NCBI GenBank assembly: GCA_021781795.1
Contig: JAJXWA010000002.1
Span: 62,001-126,000, forward strand
Length of the DNA stretch: 64,000 nt
From: Acidobacteriota bacterium
GTDB taxonomy: Bacteria; Acidobacteriota; Terriglobia; Terriglobales; Acidobacteriaceae
Direction: 5' to 3'
Part shown: positions 1 through 9,355 of the stretch, piece by piece
How positions within the stretch are numbered: the stretch's first letter is position 1
Layout: every line of letters begins with the position of its first letter
Made by a program: the position numbers and the translations under genes
Notes under the pieces: generated by a model
Databases searched by the model: none
Seen by the model: only the letters and a program-made list of their open reading frames with translations
Told to the model about the DNA's origin: nothing

Positions 1-2
1 AT

Positions 3-629
3 CTATACCTTGCTCGTCCCGCTGGCTCACCCATCGCGGGCCTCGTCGTCTTGCAGGAGATCTTCGGCGCCAACGCGCACATTCGTTCCGTCGCGGACGG
101 CTTTGCCAAAGATGGCTTCCTGGCCGTCGCCCCGGCACTCTTCGACCGCATAGAGAAGGGCATCCAGCTTGGCTATGAAGGCGCAGATCGCGACAGGGCC
201 ATGGCCTGCCTGAAGCTGATGGACCCGGCGAATGCCATCAAGGACGTGGCTGCATCGCTCGCCTTTGTGCGCCATGCCACCGGCAGGAAAGCAGGTGTCA
301 TCGGCTACTGCTGGGGCGGACTCATCACCTGGCTTTCAGCCACACGCCTGCATCCCAATGCCGCGGTTGGCTATTATGCCGGTGGAATCGGCAACTTCGC
401 CCACGAAACTCCGCAGGCTCCAGTGCAGCTTCACTTCGGCCGTCTCGACACGCACATTCCTGCCGAACAGGTCAACAAGGTCAGTGCCGCTCATCCGGAT
501 GTCGAGATTCACTGGTATGAAAACGCGGGCCACGCCTTCAACTGCGATATGCGCCCCAGTTATCACGCTGAGTCGGCTGCAGCGGCACGGATCAGCGCAC
601 TCGCTTTCCTGCACAAGCATCTGGCTTGA
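3..629 (+). CDS. Dienelactone hydrolase family protein (5' truncated by window edge)
   Basis: Alpha/beta-hydrolase of the dienelactone hydrolase family, which hydrolyses lactone or ester bonds in the cytoplasm. The reading frame is already open at the first bases of the window and reads LARPAG...GLVVLQEIFG, a family N-terminal pattern, so the true start lies upstream. The nucleophile is the Cys of GYCWGG (codon 309-311), as expected for this family instead of Ser. The Asp of FGRLDTHIP and the His of NAGHAFNC complete the triad. 208 residues are visible, so only about 15-25 are missing. It converges on the FAH gene at 645 with a 15-base gap. The substrate is not predictable from the sequence. 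Confidence 0.9.
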   Translation, partial: LYLARPAGSPIAGLVVLQEIFGANAHIRSVADGFAKDGFLAVAPALFDRIEKGIQLGYEGADRDRAMACLKLMDPANAIKDVAASLAFVRHATGRKAGVIGYCWGGLITWLSATRLHPNAAVGYYAGGIGNFAHETPQAPVQLHFGRLDTHIPAEQVNKVSAAHPDVEIHWYENAGHAFNCDMRPSYHAESAAAARISALAFLHKHLA

Positions 630-644
630 TTGCGATTGGCGTGC

Positions 645-1472
645 TCAGGCCACTTCGTTTTCCAGCACGCCGATGGGCTGAATCGTAATCCGGATGCGGT
701 CGCCGCTTGCCAGCGTGAATGAACTCGGTGGCACAATGCCGGTTCCCGTCATCAGGAAACAGCCGTGCGGAAACGCATTTTCCCGGTGCAGATACTCCAC
801 CAGCACCTTCGGATCGCGCTTCAGCTCCGTAAGGGCCACGCAGCCGGCAAACTCCACCAGCCCCCGCCTGAAGATCTCCAGCATAATCTCCGTTGCATGC
901 GGCAGCGGAGTAGTCGCCAGCAGAATGCAAGGCCCCAGCGCACAGCTCCCGTTGTAGACCTTCGCCTGCGGAAGATAGAGCGGGTTCTCGCCTTCAATGT
1001 CGCGCGAGCTCATATCGTTGCCGATGGTGCAGCCGGTGATGCGCCCTGCCGGGCTCACCAGCAGCGTCAGTTCCGGCTCCGGCACAGACCAGCGCGCATC
1101 CTGCCGAATCCGTACCTTCTCCTCGGGCCCGGCCGTCCGGCTCGCCGTCGATTTGAAGAACAGCTCCGGCCTCTCCGCCGCATACACGCGATCATAAAAG
1201 TCGCCGCCCCCCGCATCTTTCGCCTCTTCCATGCGCGCGCCGCGGCTGCGATAGTAGGTCACGCCCGCTGCCCACACTTCCTGCAGGCCAATCGGCGCGA
1301 GCACCCTCGCTGATTGAAACTCGCTCGATGGGCGCGACGTCGCCACGACGCCCGCCAGAAACTCGGGCAGATCCTCACGCGTCAGCAGCTCGTCCCAGCT
1401 CATCTCTGCCACGCAAAAGTGCTGCGCGTCTTCCTCTACAAAGTTGCCGCGATCCGTCCGATAGAGCTTCAC
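645..1472 (-). CDS. Fumarylacetoacetate hydrolase (FAH) family protein
   Basis: A 275-residue protein of the FAH fold (hydratase, decarboxylase or hydrolase of keto acids such as 2-keto-3-deoxy sugar acids). The C-terminal catalytic half has the family signatures: [11 protein letters not shown] near the substrate loop, PEPELTLLV with acidic metal ligands, [14 protein letters not shown], and a TGTGIVPP-like loop. I chose the GTG start at 1472 because AGGAGG lies 11 bases upstream (1484-1489) and the protein then begins VKLYRTDRG; longer in-frame starts would add an unrelated leader. It follows hutH on the same strand by 66 bases, so the two may be co-transcribed. It could be a GguC/AraD1-like enzyme; the reaction is not determined. 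Confidence 0.82.
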   Translation of the reverse strand: MKLYRTDRGNFVEEDAQHFCVAEMSWDELLTREDLPEFLAGVVATSRPSSEFQSARVLAPIGLQEVWAAGVTYYRSRGARMEEAKDAGGGDFYDRVYAAERPELFFKSTASRTAGPEEKVRIRQDARWSVPEPELTLLVSPAGRITGCTIGNDMSSRDIEGENPLYLPQAKVYNGSCALGPCILLATTPLPHATEIMLEIFRRGLVEFAGCVALTELKRDPKVLVEYLHRENAFPHGCFLMTGTGIVPPSSFTLASGDRIRITIQPIGVLENEVA

Positions 1473-1538
1473 TGGTCCGCACGCCTCCTGCGCTCGTCTC
1501 CATGGTACATGGACAAACCCCGTCCGCGTTCCGTCCAA

Positions 1539-3074
1539 CTACGCGCGCAGCATGTCGAACTTCCCGGCCCGCACCGCCGCCGCCAGCGCCTCCATCTCTC
1601 CGGCCAGCACGCGGTCCTGCTCCAGTTTTGGCACGAGGTTCCGCACCGCTTCGAGGGCCTGCTGCACTCCGCGTCCTGGCCGCAGCGGCAACCGGCACTC
1701 CAGCCCCTGCGCTGCACACATCATCTCGATTGCCAGCACGCGCTCCGCGTTCTCCACCACCCGCCGCAGCTTCAGCGCGCCCGTCATGCCCATCGAGACA
1801 TGATCCTCCTTGCCTCCATCCGTCGGAATGCTCCCCGTTGAGGAGGGATGCGAAAGAACCTGGCACTCGCTGATGAGCGCCGCGGAGACGATCTGCGCCA
1901 TCATGAAACCCGAAGACACCCCCGGATCCGCCGCCAGAAACGCCGGCAACCCCTCGTTGATATCCGGATTCAGCAGCCGGTCGATGCGTCTTTCCGTGAT
2001 GCCTGCCAGATCTGTGATCGCAATCGCTGCGTAATCGAACGCGTAGGCCAGCGGCGCTCCATGAAAGTTGCCCCCACTCAACACCACGCCCCGTTTCGCC
2101 CCATCTTCGCCCTGCTCTGAAAAAATCAGCGGATTGTCCGTCGCCGATCCTGCCTCTATCTCCAGAACCCGCGCCACATGCGCAAGCACCCCGCGCACAG
2201 CTCCATGCACCTGCGGCATGCAGCGCAGGCAATACGCATCCTGCACGCGCGTGTCACGCACCCGGTGGGATTCGCGAATCTCCGAGTTCTCCATCAGCTT
2301 CACAAGATGCGCCGCAGCTGCAATCTGCCCCGCATGAGGTCGCACCTCCTGAATCCTCGCATCGAACGCCGACGGGGTCCCCTTCAGAGCCTCCAGGGAC
2401 ATCGCTCCCGCCACATCCGCCAATTCCGCCACACGCACCGCACGCGCCGTGGCCAGCCCGCCCACAGCTGTCATCGCCTGCGTTCCATTCAGCAGCGCCA
2501 GGCCTTCCTTCGCTGTCAGCCTTGCCGGCTCCAGACCTGCGCGCCGCAGCGCCTCGCCGCCGGCCATGCGCTGGCCGTCCAGCCAAGCCTCGCCTTCGCC
2601 GATCACCACCAGCGCCAGATGCGCCAGCGGCGCAAGGTCGCCGCTCGCTCCCACTGATCCCTTCTCGGGTATCACCGGATGCACACCTGCATTCAGCAGC
2701 GCCACCAGCAGTTCCAGCAGTTCCGGCCGCACCCCGCTGTATCCCTTCGCCAGCACGTTGGCCCGCAGCAGCACCATCGCCCGCGACTCCGACTCAGACA
2801 GCGGCTCACCCACTCCGCCCGCATGGCTCCTCACCAGATTCAGTTGCAGCTCAGCCAGACGCTCCGGCGCAATCCGCACATCAGCCAGCTTGCCAAAGCC
2901 CGTGTTCACGCCGTAAACCGTCTCGCCAGCCGCAACAATTTCTTCAATCCGCGCACGACAGGCTGACACACGTTCCAGTGCAGCTGCTGCCACGCGCACC
3001 GGCCTGCGGCCCACCGCTACTGCTTCCATCTCCGCCAGCGTCAGCGGCTGGCCCTCCAGCATCAAAGCGTCCAT
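1539..3074 (-). CDS. hutH: Histidine ammonia-lyase
   Basis: Converts L-histidine to trans-urocanate plus ammonia, the first step of histidine use. The length of 511 residues is typical. The self-processed MIO cofactor triad Ala143-Ser144-Gly145 is in VGASGDLAPL. Ser83-His84 in LVRSHAGGVG is the histidine-type selectivity pair (phenylalanine lyases differ here), and VYGVNTGFG is present. No urocanase, imidazolonepropionase or formiminoglutamate hydrolase gene is in the window, so this is an orphan locus. It is divergent from an Lrp-type regulator across 92 bases that hold a perfect palindrome. There is no clear Shine-Dalgarno sequence at the ATG. Confidence 0.93.
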   Translation of the reverse strand: MDALMLEGQPLTLAEMEAVAVGRRPVRVAAAALERVSACRARIEEIVAAGETVYGVNTGFGKLADVRIAPERLAELQLNLVRSHAGGVGEPLSESESRAMVLLRANVLAKGYSGVRPELLELLVALLNAGVHPVIPEKGSVGASGDLAPLAHLALVVIGEGEAWLDGQRMAGGEALRRAGLEPARLTAKEGLALLNGTQAMTAVGGLATARAVRVAELADVAGAMSLEALKGTPSAFDARIQEVRPHAGQIAAAAHLVKLMENSEIRESHRVRDTRVQDAYCLRCMPQVHGAVRGVLAHVARVLEIEAGSATDNPLIFSEQGEDGAKRGVVLSGGNFHGAPLAYAFDYAAIAITDLAGITERRIDRLLNPDINEGLPAFLAADPGVSSGFMMAQIVSAALISECQVLSHPSSTGSIPTDGGKEDHVSMGMTGALKLRRVVENAERVLAIEMMCAAQGLECRLPLRPGRGVQQALEAVRNLVPKLEQDRVLAGEMEALAAAVRAGKFDMLRA

Positions 3075-3135
3075 ACGGTGATACTAGGCGCGTCGCGTTT
3101 CCATGAACAGAGCTTTCCTCCACTTGTGCTGGACT

Positions 3136-3154
3136 TAGAGAAGGAATTTCTCTA
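3136..3154. promoter_or_regulatory. Palindromic operator candidate between hutH and the Lrp-type gene
   Basis: A perfect inverted repeat, TAGAGAA-GGAAT-TTCTCTA, has 7-base arms and a 5-base spacer. It lies 12 bases before the ATG of the Lrp-type regulator and 61 bases before hutH. Position and symmetry suit autoregulation by the neighbouring Lrp/AsnC protein, whose family binds such degenerate palindromes. That assignment is inference. Confidence 0.5.
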
Positions 3155-3166
3155 GCATTTCAAGTC

Positions 3167-3667
3167 ATGGCAATGGATTCCACGGCACTGATGGATCTCT
3201 ATGGACGAAAGCTCCTCGAAGAGCTGCAGCGCAACGCCCGCCTCAGTCTCGCCGAACTCAGCCGCCGCATCGGGCTCTCCCCCACTGCTACCGCCGAGCG
3301 CCTGCGGCAAATGGAGGAAACAGGCATCATCCGCGGCTACACCATCGACATCGACCACGAATACCTCGGCCTCGAAGTCAGGGCCTTCATCCGCATGAGT
3401 TGCGGCGGGCAGAACTACCGCCGGCTCCTCGACTTCGTTCAGACGCTCGAAGAAGTCCGCGAGTGCCACCACCTCACCGGCAGCGATGATTTTCTTCTCA
3501 AGGTCACCACCACCAACATGGCCGACCTCGAAGCCCTCATTGAAGCGCTGCTCCCCTACGGCACCCCCGTCACCAGCATCGTCCTTTCGTCTCCGGTGGA
3601 ACACCGGCGCTTTGCCGTCACCGGCAAACTCGTCACCGTCACCCGCAAAGCAGCGCGTCGTCGCTAG
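3167..3667 (+). CDS. Lrp/AsnC family transcriptional regulator
   Basis: A 166-residue one-component regulator of the feast/famine family. Residues about 15-60 form the winged HTH (LLEELQRNARLSLAELSRR, GLSPTATAERLRQME). Residues about 70-150 form the effector-binding RAM domain (LGLEVRAFIRM, CHHLTGSDDFLLKV). Proteins of this family form dimers or octamers and respond to amino acids. It is divergently arranged with hutH, so histidine or a related amino acid is the natural ligand guess. A palindrome just upstream of its start suggests autoregulation. The first ATG is used; a second ATG lies two codons later. Confidence 0.9.
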   Translation: MAMDSTALMDLYGRKLLEELQRNARLSLAELSRRIGLSPTATAERLRQMEETGIIRGYTIDIDHEYLGLEVRAFIRMSCGGQNYRRLLDFVQTLEEVRECHHLTGSDDFLLKVTTTNMADLEALIEALLPYGTPVTSIVLSSPVEHRRFAVTGKLVTVTRKAARRR

Positions 3668-3782
3668 CAATTTCCCCTTGCGCATCTCCACCAAAATCGA
3701 TTTTCATGGTGAGGCGTATTTACGGCTGTTTCGCCGTCTTGAAACGTCGCCCAAATCATCCCCAAAAAGCGAGGCCCCATTG

Positions 3783-4868
3783 ATGACGCTCACTCGAAGA
3801 GAATTTACGCGCCTCAGCGCTCTCGGCATCGCCGCTTCTGTCGCTCCTTCGCTCCCGGCGCAATCCTCCAGCACCAAAACCGGATACGCCATCATCGGCC
3901 TCGGACGCATCGCAGACCACTTCATGGCAGGAATCCTAAACACGAGCAACTCGCGCGTCGCGGCGCTCGTCAGCGGCCATCGCGACAAGGCCGAGCGCAT
4001 TGCAGCCCAATATGGCGTGCCCTCTGAGTCGATCTACAGCTACGAGAAGTTCGATGAGATCGCAAAGAACAAGGACGTGCAGGCCGTCTACGTCGCGCTG
4101 CCCAACTCCATGCACGCCGAGTACACCATCCGCGCTGCGAAGGCCGGCAAGCACGTGCTCTGCGAAAAGCCCATGAGCACCTCCGTCGCCGACGCCGAAG
4201 CCATGATCGCCGCCTGCAAGGCCGCCAACGTCAAGCTCATGATCGCGTACCGCTGCCATTACGAGCCCACCAACCTCAAGGCCGTGCAGCTCATCCGCTC
4301 AGGCGCCATCGGACAGGTGCAGGCCATCGAGAGCGCCTTCGGCTTTCCCATCGCCGCCGGCGAGTGGCGTCTCAACAAGAATCTCTCCGGCGGCGGCCCG
4401 CTTGTCGATGTCGGCATCTATGCGCTCAACGCCTGCCGCTACCTCACGGGTGAAGAACCCGCGCACATCTCCGCCTTTGCGTCGGTCATTGACCATGACG
4501 GCCGCTTTAATACAGTGGAAGAGAATGTCTCCTGGACCATGAAGTTTCCATCCGGCATCGTCGCCAGTTGCAACACCACCTACGGGGCGCTGATGGGCGG
4601 CTACTTCCGTGTCCACGGCCCAAAGGGCTGGGTCGCTGCCGATCCCGCGTTCAACTACGATGGCAATCGTCTGCTCGCCAGCTTCGATGGCAAGCAGCTC
4701 GACGAGCCCAACCCCGCGCGTGATCCCTACCAGTTCACGGCGCAGGCCGACCATTTTTCTCATTGCATCCAGTACGGACTTGAGCCAAAAACTCCCGGCG
4801 AAGAGGGCCTGCGCGACATGCGCTATATCGCCGAGATCTATCGCTCCGCAGGCCTCACTCTCGGATAA
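3783..4868 (+). CDS. Gfo/Idh/MocA family oxidoreductase, Tat-exported
   Basis: A 361-residue NAD(P)-dependent sugar oxidoreductase related to glucose-fructose oxidoreductase. The N-terminus carries a Tat signal (TRREFTRLSALGIAAS) ending near LPAQS, so the protein is exported folded, probably with bound cofactor. The Rossmann loop GLGRIA is at residues 39-44 and the catalytic EKP triad is Glu128-Lys129-Pro130. The C-terminal alpha/beta domain has GGGPLVDVGIYALNACRYL. I start at ATG 3783, because the upstream in-frame extension is low-complexity and would bury the Tat signal. It is convergent with the isomerase at 4884. The substrate is unknown. Confidence 0.88.
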   Translation: MTLTRREFTRLSALGIAASVAPSLPAQSSSTKTGYAIIGLGRIADHFMAGILNTSNSRVAALVSGHRDKAERIAAQYGVPSESIYSYEKFDEIAKNKDVQAVYVALPNSMHAEYTIRAAKAGKHVLCEKPMSTSVADAEAMIAACKAANVKLMIAYRCHYEPTNLKAVQLIRSGAIGQVQAIESAFGFPIAAGEWRLNKNLSGGGPLVDVGIYALNACRYLTGEEPAHISAFASVIDHDGRFNTVEENVSWTMKFPSGIVASCNTTYGALMGGYFRVHGPKGWVAADPAFNYDGNRLLASFDGKQLDEPNPARDPYQFTAQADHFSHCIQYGLEPKTPGEEGLRDMRYIAEIYRSAGLTLG

Positions 4869-4883
4869 CTCACGCGCTGTCCG

Positions 4884-5939
4884 TCAGTCGAGCCCGAGAA
4901 TTCTCCGGTTGCGCGCGGCATCCGGAGCCGCGCCCGCAAAGTCGTCAAACGCTCGCTCCGTCACGCGAATCATGTGCGAGCGAATGAACTCCGCGCCTTC
5001 CGCAGCGCCTACCTCGGGATGCTTCAGACAGCACTCCCACTCCATCACCGCCCAGCCCGGATAGTCGTACTGCGCCATCTTGCTGAAGATGGCGCCAAAG
5101 TCAATCTGCCCATCTCCCAGCGAGCGAAAGCGCCCCGCGCGATCCAACCAGCCTTGATAGCCGCCATACACGCCGCTGCGCCCGCTGGGCCGGTACTCTG
5201 CATCCTTCACGTGAAACGCGCGCACGCGCTCGTGATAGAGATCAAGGAATGCAAGATAGTCCATCTGCTGCAGCACCATGTGGCTCGGGTCATACAGAAT
5301 ATTCGCCCGCGGATGATTCTGCACTGCATCCAGGAAGCGCTCGAATGTAACGCCGTCATGCAGGTCCTCGCCCGGATGCAGTTCGAAGCACACATCCACG
5401 CCAGCCTCATCAAAGGCCCGCAGAATCGGCAGCCATCGCCGCGCCAGCTCCGTAAAGGCCTCTTCGATCAGTCCCGCGGGTCGCTGAGGCCATGGATAGA
5501 AAAATGGCCATGCCAGCGCGCCGGAAAACGTTGCATGCCCAGTCAGTCCCAGATTCCGGCTCGCCTTCGCAGCCCACAGCAATTGCTGCACAGCCCACGC
5601 CGTGCGCGCCTTCCCATCGCCATGCACCGCTTGCGGCGCAATGCCGTCCAGCAGCGCGTCATATGCTGCATGGCTCGCAACAAGCTGCCCCTGCAAGTGG
5701 GTTGAAAGCTCCGTCAGCGCCAGCCCGTGCCCGCGCAGCACCCCGAGCAGATCGTCACAATAAGCCTTGCTATCCGCAGCCTGCTTCAAATCAAACAGCC
5801 GCGCATCCCAGCTTGGAATCTGCACGCCCGCGAAGCCCAGACCCGCAGCCCACTTCGCCATCCCCTTCAGCGAGTTGAACGGCTCTGCATCGCCCGCGAA
5901 CTGCGCCAGAAAAATCCCCGGTCCCTGGATGGTCTTCAT
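4884..5939 (-). CDS. Sugar phosphate isomerase/epimerase family protein (TIM barrel)
   Basis: A 351-residue xylose-isomerase-like TIM barrel (AP endonuclease family 2 fold). It shows GFAGVQIPSWD at the start, CFELHPGEDLHDG in mid-barrel with metal-binding Glu/His, ILYDPSHMVLQ with Asp/His, and AFHVKDAEY followed by YPGWAVMEWECC near the end. This is the usual order of metal ligands in the family. The ATG is preceded by GAGG. It is the last gene of a leftward set (SDR, mannonate dehydratase, oxidoreductase, this gene), 32 bases after the oxidoreductase. Its role is probably isomerisation or epimerisation of a sugar or keto-sugar fed to that pathway; the exact substrate is not inferable. Confidence 0.85.
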   Translation of the reverse strand: MKTIQGPGIFLAQFAGDAEPFNSLKGMAKWAAGLGFAGVQIPSWDARLFDLKQAADSKAYCDDLLGVLRGHGLALTELSTHLQGQLVASHAAYDALLDGIAPQAVHGDGKARTAWAVQQLLWAAKASRNLGLTGHATFSGALAWPFFYPWPQRPAGLIEEAFTELARRWLPILRAFDEAGVDVCFELHPGEDLHDGVTFERFLDAVQNHPRANILYDPSHMVLQQMDYLAFLDLYHERVRAFHVKDAEYRPSGRSGVYGGYQGWLDRAGRFRSLGDGQIDFGAIFSKMAQYDYPGWAVMEWECCLKHPEVGAAEGAEFIRSHMIRVTERAFDDFAGAAPDAARNRRILGLD

Positions 5940-5971
5940 CGTCGTTTACCTCGCGGACCACAACAGCCTAC

Positions 5972-7117
5972 TCAAAACTCCAACCATTGCTGCTTCTCAC
6001 TGCTCGCGATAGCGCGTTCGATAAAGCGCATGCCACGCACGCCCGCGCGAATTCCCGGCAGCGTCGCCGGCAGAGGACGCGGCACGCCCCGCTTCCACGC
6101 GACAAGCGAATCCGCAAACTCCCGGTACAGCACTGCAAAGGCCTCAATGAATCCCTCCGGATGCCCGCCCGGCAGCCGCGTCACCGTGCGCGCGTCTTCG
6201 CTCAGATAGGCGCCCGCAGCATGGCGAATCTCTTCAGCCCCATCGAGCCATTTCAGTCGCAGCCGATTTGGGTCCTCCTGCCGCCAGTCCAGCGAACCAT
6301 ACTCGCCGTAGACGCGCAACCGCAGGCCATTGCCTTCGCCCGCGGCAACCTGCGAAGCCATCAGCACCGCGCTCGCGCCGTTCTCCAGCCGCAGCAGCGC
6401 CGTGCAGTCGTCATCCACGCGCCGCCCCGGCACCACGCAGCGCAGCGTCGCGTTCAACCCCGTCACATCCAGCCCCGTCACATACTCCAGCAGGTGAAAC
6501 GCATGCACACCGATGTCGCCTGTGCAGCCGCCCGGCCCGTTCAGTTCAGGATTTGATCGCCAGCCCGCCTGTTTGTGTCCCGTCTGCTCAATAGGGCGGC
6601 TCAGCCATCCCTGCAGATACTCCACCACGATCTTGCGAATCGCTCCCAGTCGCCCGCTTGCGCAGATCGCACGCGCCTCGCGCACCAGTGCGTAGCCTGC
6701 GTAGGTATGCGTCAGCCCATAGGGCAATCCCGATGCTGCCACCGCTCTCTCCAGCGCCAGCGCCTCCTCATACGTTGCAGTCGCCGGCTTGTCGCTCATC
6801 ACCGGAAAGCCCGCTCGTAGAGCAGCCTCCGCCACGGGAAGATGCAGCGCATTCGGTGTCACAATTGTTACAAAGTCGATCGCATCCAGCCTTCCGCGCT
6901 CCGCTGCCATCATCGCTTCATAGCTTGCATAAGCACGCTCCGGCGCAATCCGGTAGCTTTCCCCCGCAGCGCGCGAACGCTCCGCCGACTGCGAAAACGC
7001 CCCCGCCACAAGCTCAATCCGTCCGTCCAGTTCCGCCGCCATGCGATGCACTGGCCCGATAAACGCACCCGGCCCGCCGCCCACCATGCCCATGCGCAAC
7101 TTCCGTTCCCCGCTCAT
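5972..7117 (-). CDS. Gfo/Idh/MocA family oxidoreductase, cytoplasmic
   Basis: A 381-residue NAD(P)-dependent sugar dehydrogenase without a signal peptide. The Rossmann loop VGGGPGAFIG lies near residues 12-21. The catalytic lysine motif reads Asp109-Lys110-Pro111 (SDKPAT), a variant of the usual EKP. GPGGCTGDIGVHAFHLLEYVTGL is the substrate-domain signature. It sits between mannonate dehydratase (31 bases upstream) and the TIM-barrel isomerase (32 bases downstream), so it is very probably in the same operon. A likely role is oxidation or reduction of an inositol-, glycoside- or uronate-type substrate; the family is too broad for a firm assignment. Confidence 0.88.
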   Translation of the reverse strand: MSGERKLRMGMVGGGPGAFIGPVHRMAAELDGRIELVAGAFSQSAERSRAAGESYRIAPERAYASYEAMMAAERGRLDAIDFVTIVTPNALHLPVAEAALRAGFPVMSDKPATATYEEALALERAVAASGLPYGLTHTYAGYALVREARAICASGRLGAIRKIVVEYLQGWLSRPIEQTGHKQAGWRSNPELNGPGGCTGDIGVHAFHLLEYVTGLDVTGLNATLRCVVPGRRVDDDCTALLRLENGASAVLMASQVAAGEGNGLRLRVYGEYGSLDWRQEDPNRLRLKWLDGAEEIRHAAGAYLSEDARTVTRLPGGHPEGFIEAFAVLYREFADSLVAWKRGVPRPLPATLPGIRAGVRGMRFIERAIASSEKQQWLEF

Positions 7118-7148
7118 TGACCCTCTTTCCTCGTTGCCGCTCGCGACC

Positions 7149-8357
7149 TTACCAGTCAGTCAGCGTTCCATCGAGTTTCCGGTTCACCGGCAGATACGCG
7201 CGCTGATACGGATACTTCGCCGCCAGCTTTTCATCTATATCCACGCCCAGCCCCGGCGCATCACCTGGAACCATCATGCCTTCGTTGAAGGAGTACGCGT
7301 GTGGAAACACCGCATCGGTCTCTTCCGTATGAGGCATGTGCTCCTGAATACCGAAGTTGTGAATCGCCGTCCCGAGGTGCAGCGCCGCCGCCATCGTCAC
7401 CGGCGACAGATCCGTCGCGCCGTGGCATCCGGTCCGCACGTGATAGAGAGCCGCAAAGTCCGCGGTCTTCTTCAAGTGCGTCAGTCCGCCGCCATGCACC
7501 ACCGTCATCCGCAGATAATCAATCCACTGGTTGCGAATCAGATCGTGCGCATCCCACACGGAGTTGAACACCTCGCCCACAGCCAGTGGCGTCGTAGTGT
7601 GCTCCCGAATCACCTTGAAGCCTTCCTGCAACTCCGCTGGCGTCGGATCCTCGATCCAAAACAAATGAAATGGTTCAAGTTCCTTGCCCAGCCGCGCCGC
7701 TTCAATGGGCGTCAACCGGTGATGGCAATCGTGCAGCAGATGCACTTCCTCGCCAAAGCTCTCGCGCACCTTCGCAAACAGCTTCGGTGTGTGTCGCAGA
7801 TACGGCTCCGTCGCCCACGCCTGTTCCGACGGCAATCCCCGCTCGGCGGGCTCATAGCGTCCCGCTCCTTTGGGCACTCCATATGTGCTCGGCACTCCGG
7901 GAATGCCGCTCTGCACGCGGATTGCTTTGTAGCCCAGGTCGCGATGCCGCGCCACATCCTCGAGCGCGTGCTCGATATCTTTGCCGTTGGCATGGGCATA
8001 CACCAGCACGCCTTCGCGGCTCTTTCCGCCCAGCAGGTTGTAGACCGGCGTCTTCAGCGCCTTGCCCTTGATGTCCCACAGCGCCACGTCCACAGCGGCA
8101 ATCGCCGACATCGTCACCGGCCCGCGCCGCCAGTAGGTGCCGCGATACAGGTACTGCCAGATATCTTCCGTCTGAAATGGATCGCGCCCAATCAGGCACG
8201 GAATCACATGCTCCGTCAGATAGCTTGCAACCGCGAGTTCGCGCCCGTTCAGCGTCCCATCGCCGAGGCCGTAGATCCCCTCATCCGTCTCTACCTTCAG
8301 CGTCACAAAGTTGCGCCCAGGAGACGTGATATGGACATGTGCGCTCGTAATCTTCAT
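7149..8357 (-). CDS. manD: D-mannonate dehydratase, enolase superfamily (ManD/RspA type)
   Basis: Dehydrates D-mannonate to 2-keto-3-deoxy-D-gluconate (KDG). The protein has 402 residues, the usual length. The residues known for high-activity ManD enzymes fall at the expected numbers: Arg147 (AIRVQS), Tyr159 (PSTYG), Asp210 and His212 (HDCHHR), Glu236 (WIEDPTP) and Glu262 (GEVFNS). The [12 protein letters not shown] loop is also present. GAGGAA directly precedes the ATG. It lies within a leftward operon, and a KDG kinase and KDPG aldolase are divergently encoded 1 kb away, so the full route from mannonate to central metabolism is local. The specificity call rests on motif conservation. Confidence 0.93.
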   Translation of the reverse strand: MKITSAHVHITSPGRNFVTLKVETDEGIYGLGDGTLNGRELAVASYLTEHVIPCLIGRDPFQTEDIWQYLYRGTYWRRGPVTMSAIAAVDVALWDIKGKALKTPVYNLLGGKSREGVLVYAHANGKDIEHALEDVARHRDLGYKAIRVQSGIPGVPSTYGVPKGAGRYEPAERGLPSEQAWATEPYLRHTPKLFAKVRESFGEEVHLLHDCHHRLTPIEAARLGKELEPFHLFWIEDPTPAELQEGFKVIREHTTTPLAVGEVFNSVWDAHDLIRNQWIDYLRMTVVHGGGLTHLKKTADFAALYHVRTGCHGATDLSPVTMAAALHLGTAIHNFGIQEHMPHTEETDAVFPHAYSFNEGMMVPGDAPGLGVDIDEKLAAKYPYQRAYLPVNRKLDGTLTDW

Positions 8358-8402
8358 TTCCTCACTGAACCTCTCACTTGAGGATGTTTCAATTCTCAGA
8401 GA

Positions 8403-9179
8403 TCACTGATTCACGCCGCTCGCAAGAAATCCGCCGTCCACGGCGATAATCTCGCCAGTAACAAACGACGCCGCCTCTGAAGCCAGATACACCGCCGTCC
8501 CCGCAATCTCTCGCGCTTCGCCAAACCTCCGCATCGGCGTCCGCATTAGGAGTTCTTCGCCGCGCGGCGTATTCAGCACCAGCCCTGCGTTCAGCGGCGT
8601 CGGAAAAACGCCCGGCGCTATCGCATTCACATTCACGCCCGTCTGCGCCAGCTCAATCGCCAGCACCTTGGTCAGCGCGCCCACCGCAGCTTTGCTCGCC
8701 GCATAAGCCGCTACATGATAGAACCCCACGAACGTCGTCAGCGATCCGAGGTTGATGATCCGGCCGTAGCCAGCCCTCACCATCGTCCTGCCGAAGATCT
8801 GACAGGCGCGCAGCGTACCATTCAGATTCGTATCCATCACGCGCGCCCAGTCGGCCTCGTTCGCGTCCAGTGTCGGCGCTTTGCTGGTCACCCCTGCGGC
8901 ATTCACCAGAATGTCGATCCGGCCGAACTCCCCGAGCACTGCATCGTGCATCGCCTGCAGAGACGCGCTGCTCTGCACGTCGCTGGTCACAGGAAGCGAG
9001 CGCCGTCCTCGCGCCTCAATCTCCGCGGCCACGGTGCTCACCTGCTCCTGACGCCGCGAGGTCGCCACCACGTCGGCACCCGCATCGGCCAGCCCCAGGG
9101 CAATCGCCTGTCCCAGTCCCGTCGTGCCGCCGGTCACCACCGCCACGCGTCCCGTCAGATCAAACAGTCCCCCGCCCAA
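8403..9179 (-). CDS. Short-chain dehydrogenase/reductase, KduD/gluconate 5-dehydrogenase-like
   Basis: A 258-residue classical SDR. The NAD(P) loop TGGTTGLGQAIALG, the NAAG motif (ILVNAAGV), catalytic Ser in INLGSLTT, and YAASK with catalytic Tyr/Lys are all present. The C-terminal IAVDGGFLASG is typical of 2-keto-3-deoxygluconate/gluconate 5-dehydrogenases. I chose the TTG start at 9179, preceded by GGGAG, because the chain then opens with GGGLFDLTGRVAVVTGG; starts further upstream add a leader with no SDR similarity. It is the first gene of the leftward operon, 45 bases before mannonate dehydratase. It probably interconverts a keto-sugar acid that enters that route, for example fructuronate/mannonate or a 5-keto-KDG. 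Confidence 0.85.
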   Translation of the reverse strand: MGGGLFDLTGRVAVVTGGTTGLGQAIALGLADAGADVVATSRRQEQVSTVAAEIEARGRRSLPVTSDVQSSASLQAMHDAVLGEFGRIDILVNAAGVTSKAPTLDANEADWARVMDTNLNGTLRACQIFGRTMVRAGYGRIINLGSLTTFVGFYHVAAYAASKAAVGALTKVLAIELAQTGVNVNAIAPGVFPTPLNAGLVLNTPRGEELLMRTPMRRFGEAREIAGTAVYLASEAASFVTGEIIAVDGGFLASGVNQ

Positions 9180-9355
9180 TCTCGTTCTCCCTTCCTCAAT
9201 GCAACTGCGGCGTCCCAAACCACAGGAAACCGCTCCCCTGCCTGCCTCTGCCGCCCAATGGCAATCTACCACGCATACCGGTTCGTTGAGGAGAAAGCCG
9301 CATCCAGAACGCGCCGATGCTTTACAGTGAGGGACGGAGACTTTTAACCGCTCTC

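Noticed and set aside
645-1538. hutH and the FAH gene as a complete histidine degradation operon
   Set aside because: No urocanase, imidazolonepropionase or formiminoglutamate enzyme is present, and FAH proteins are not part of the known hut routes.
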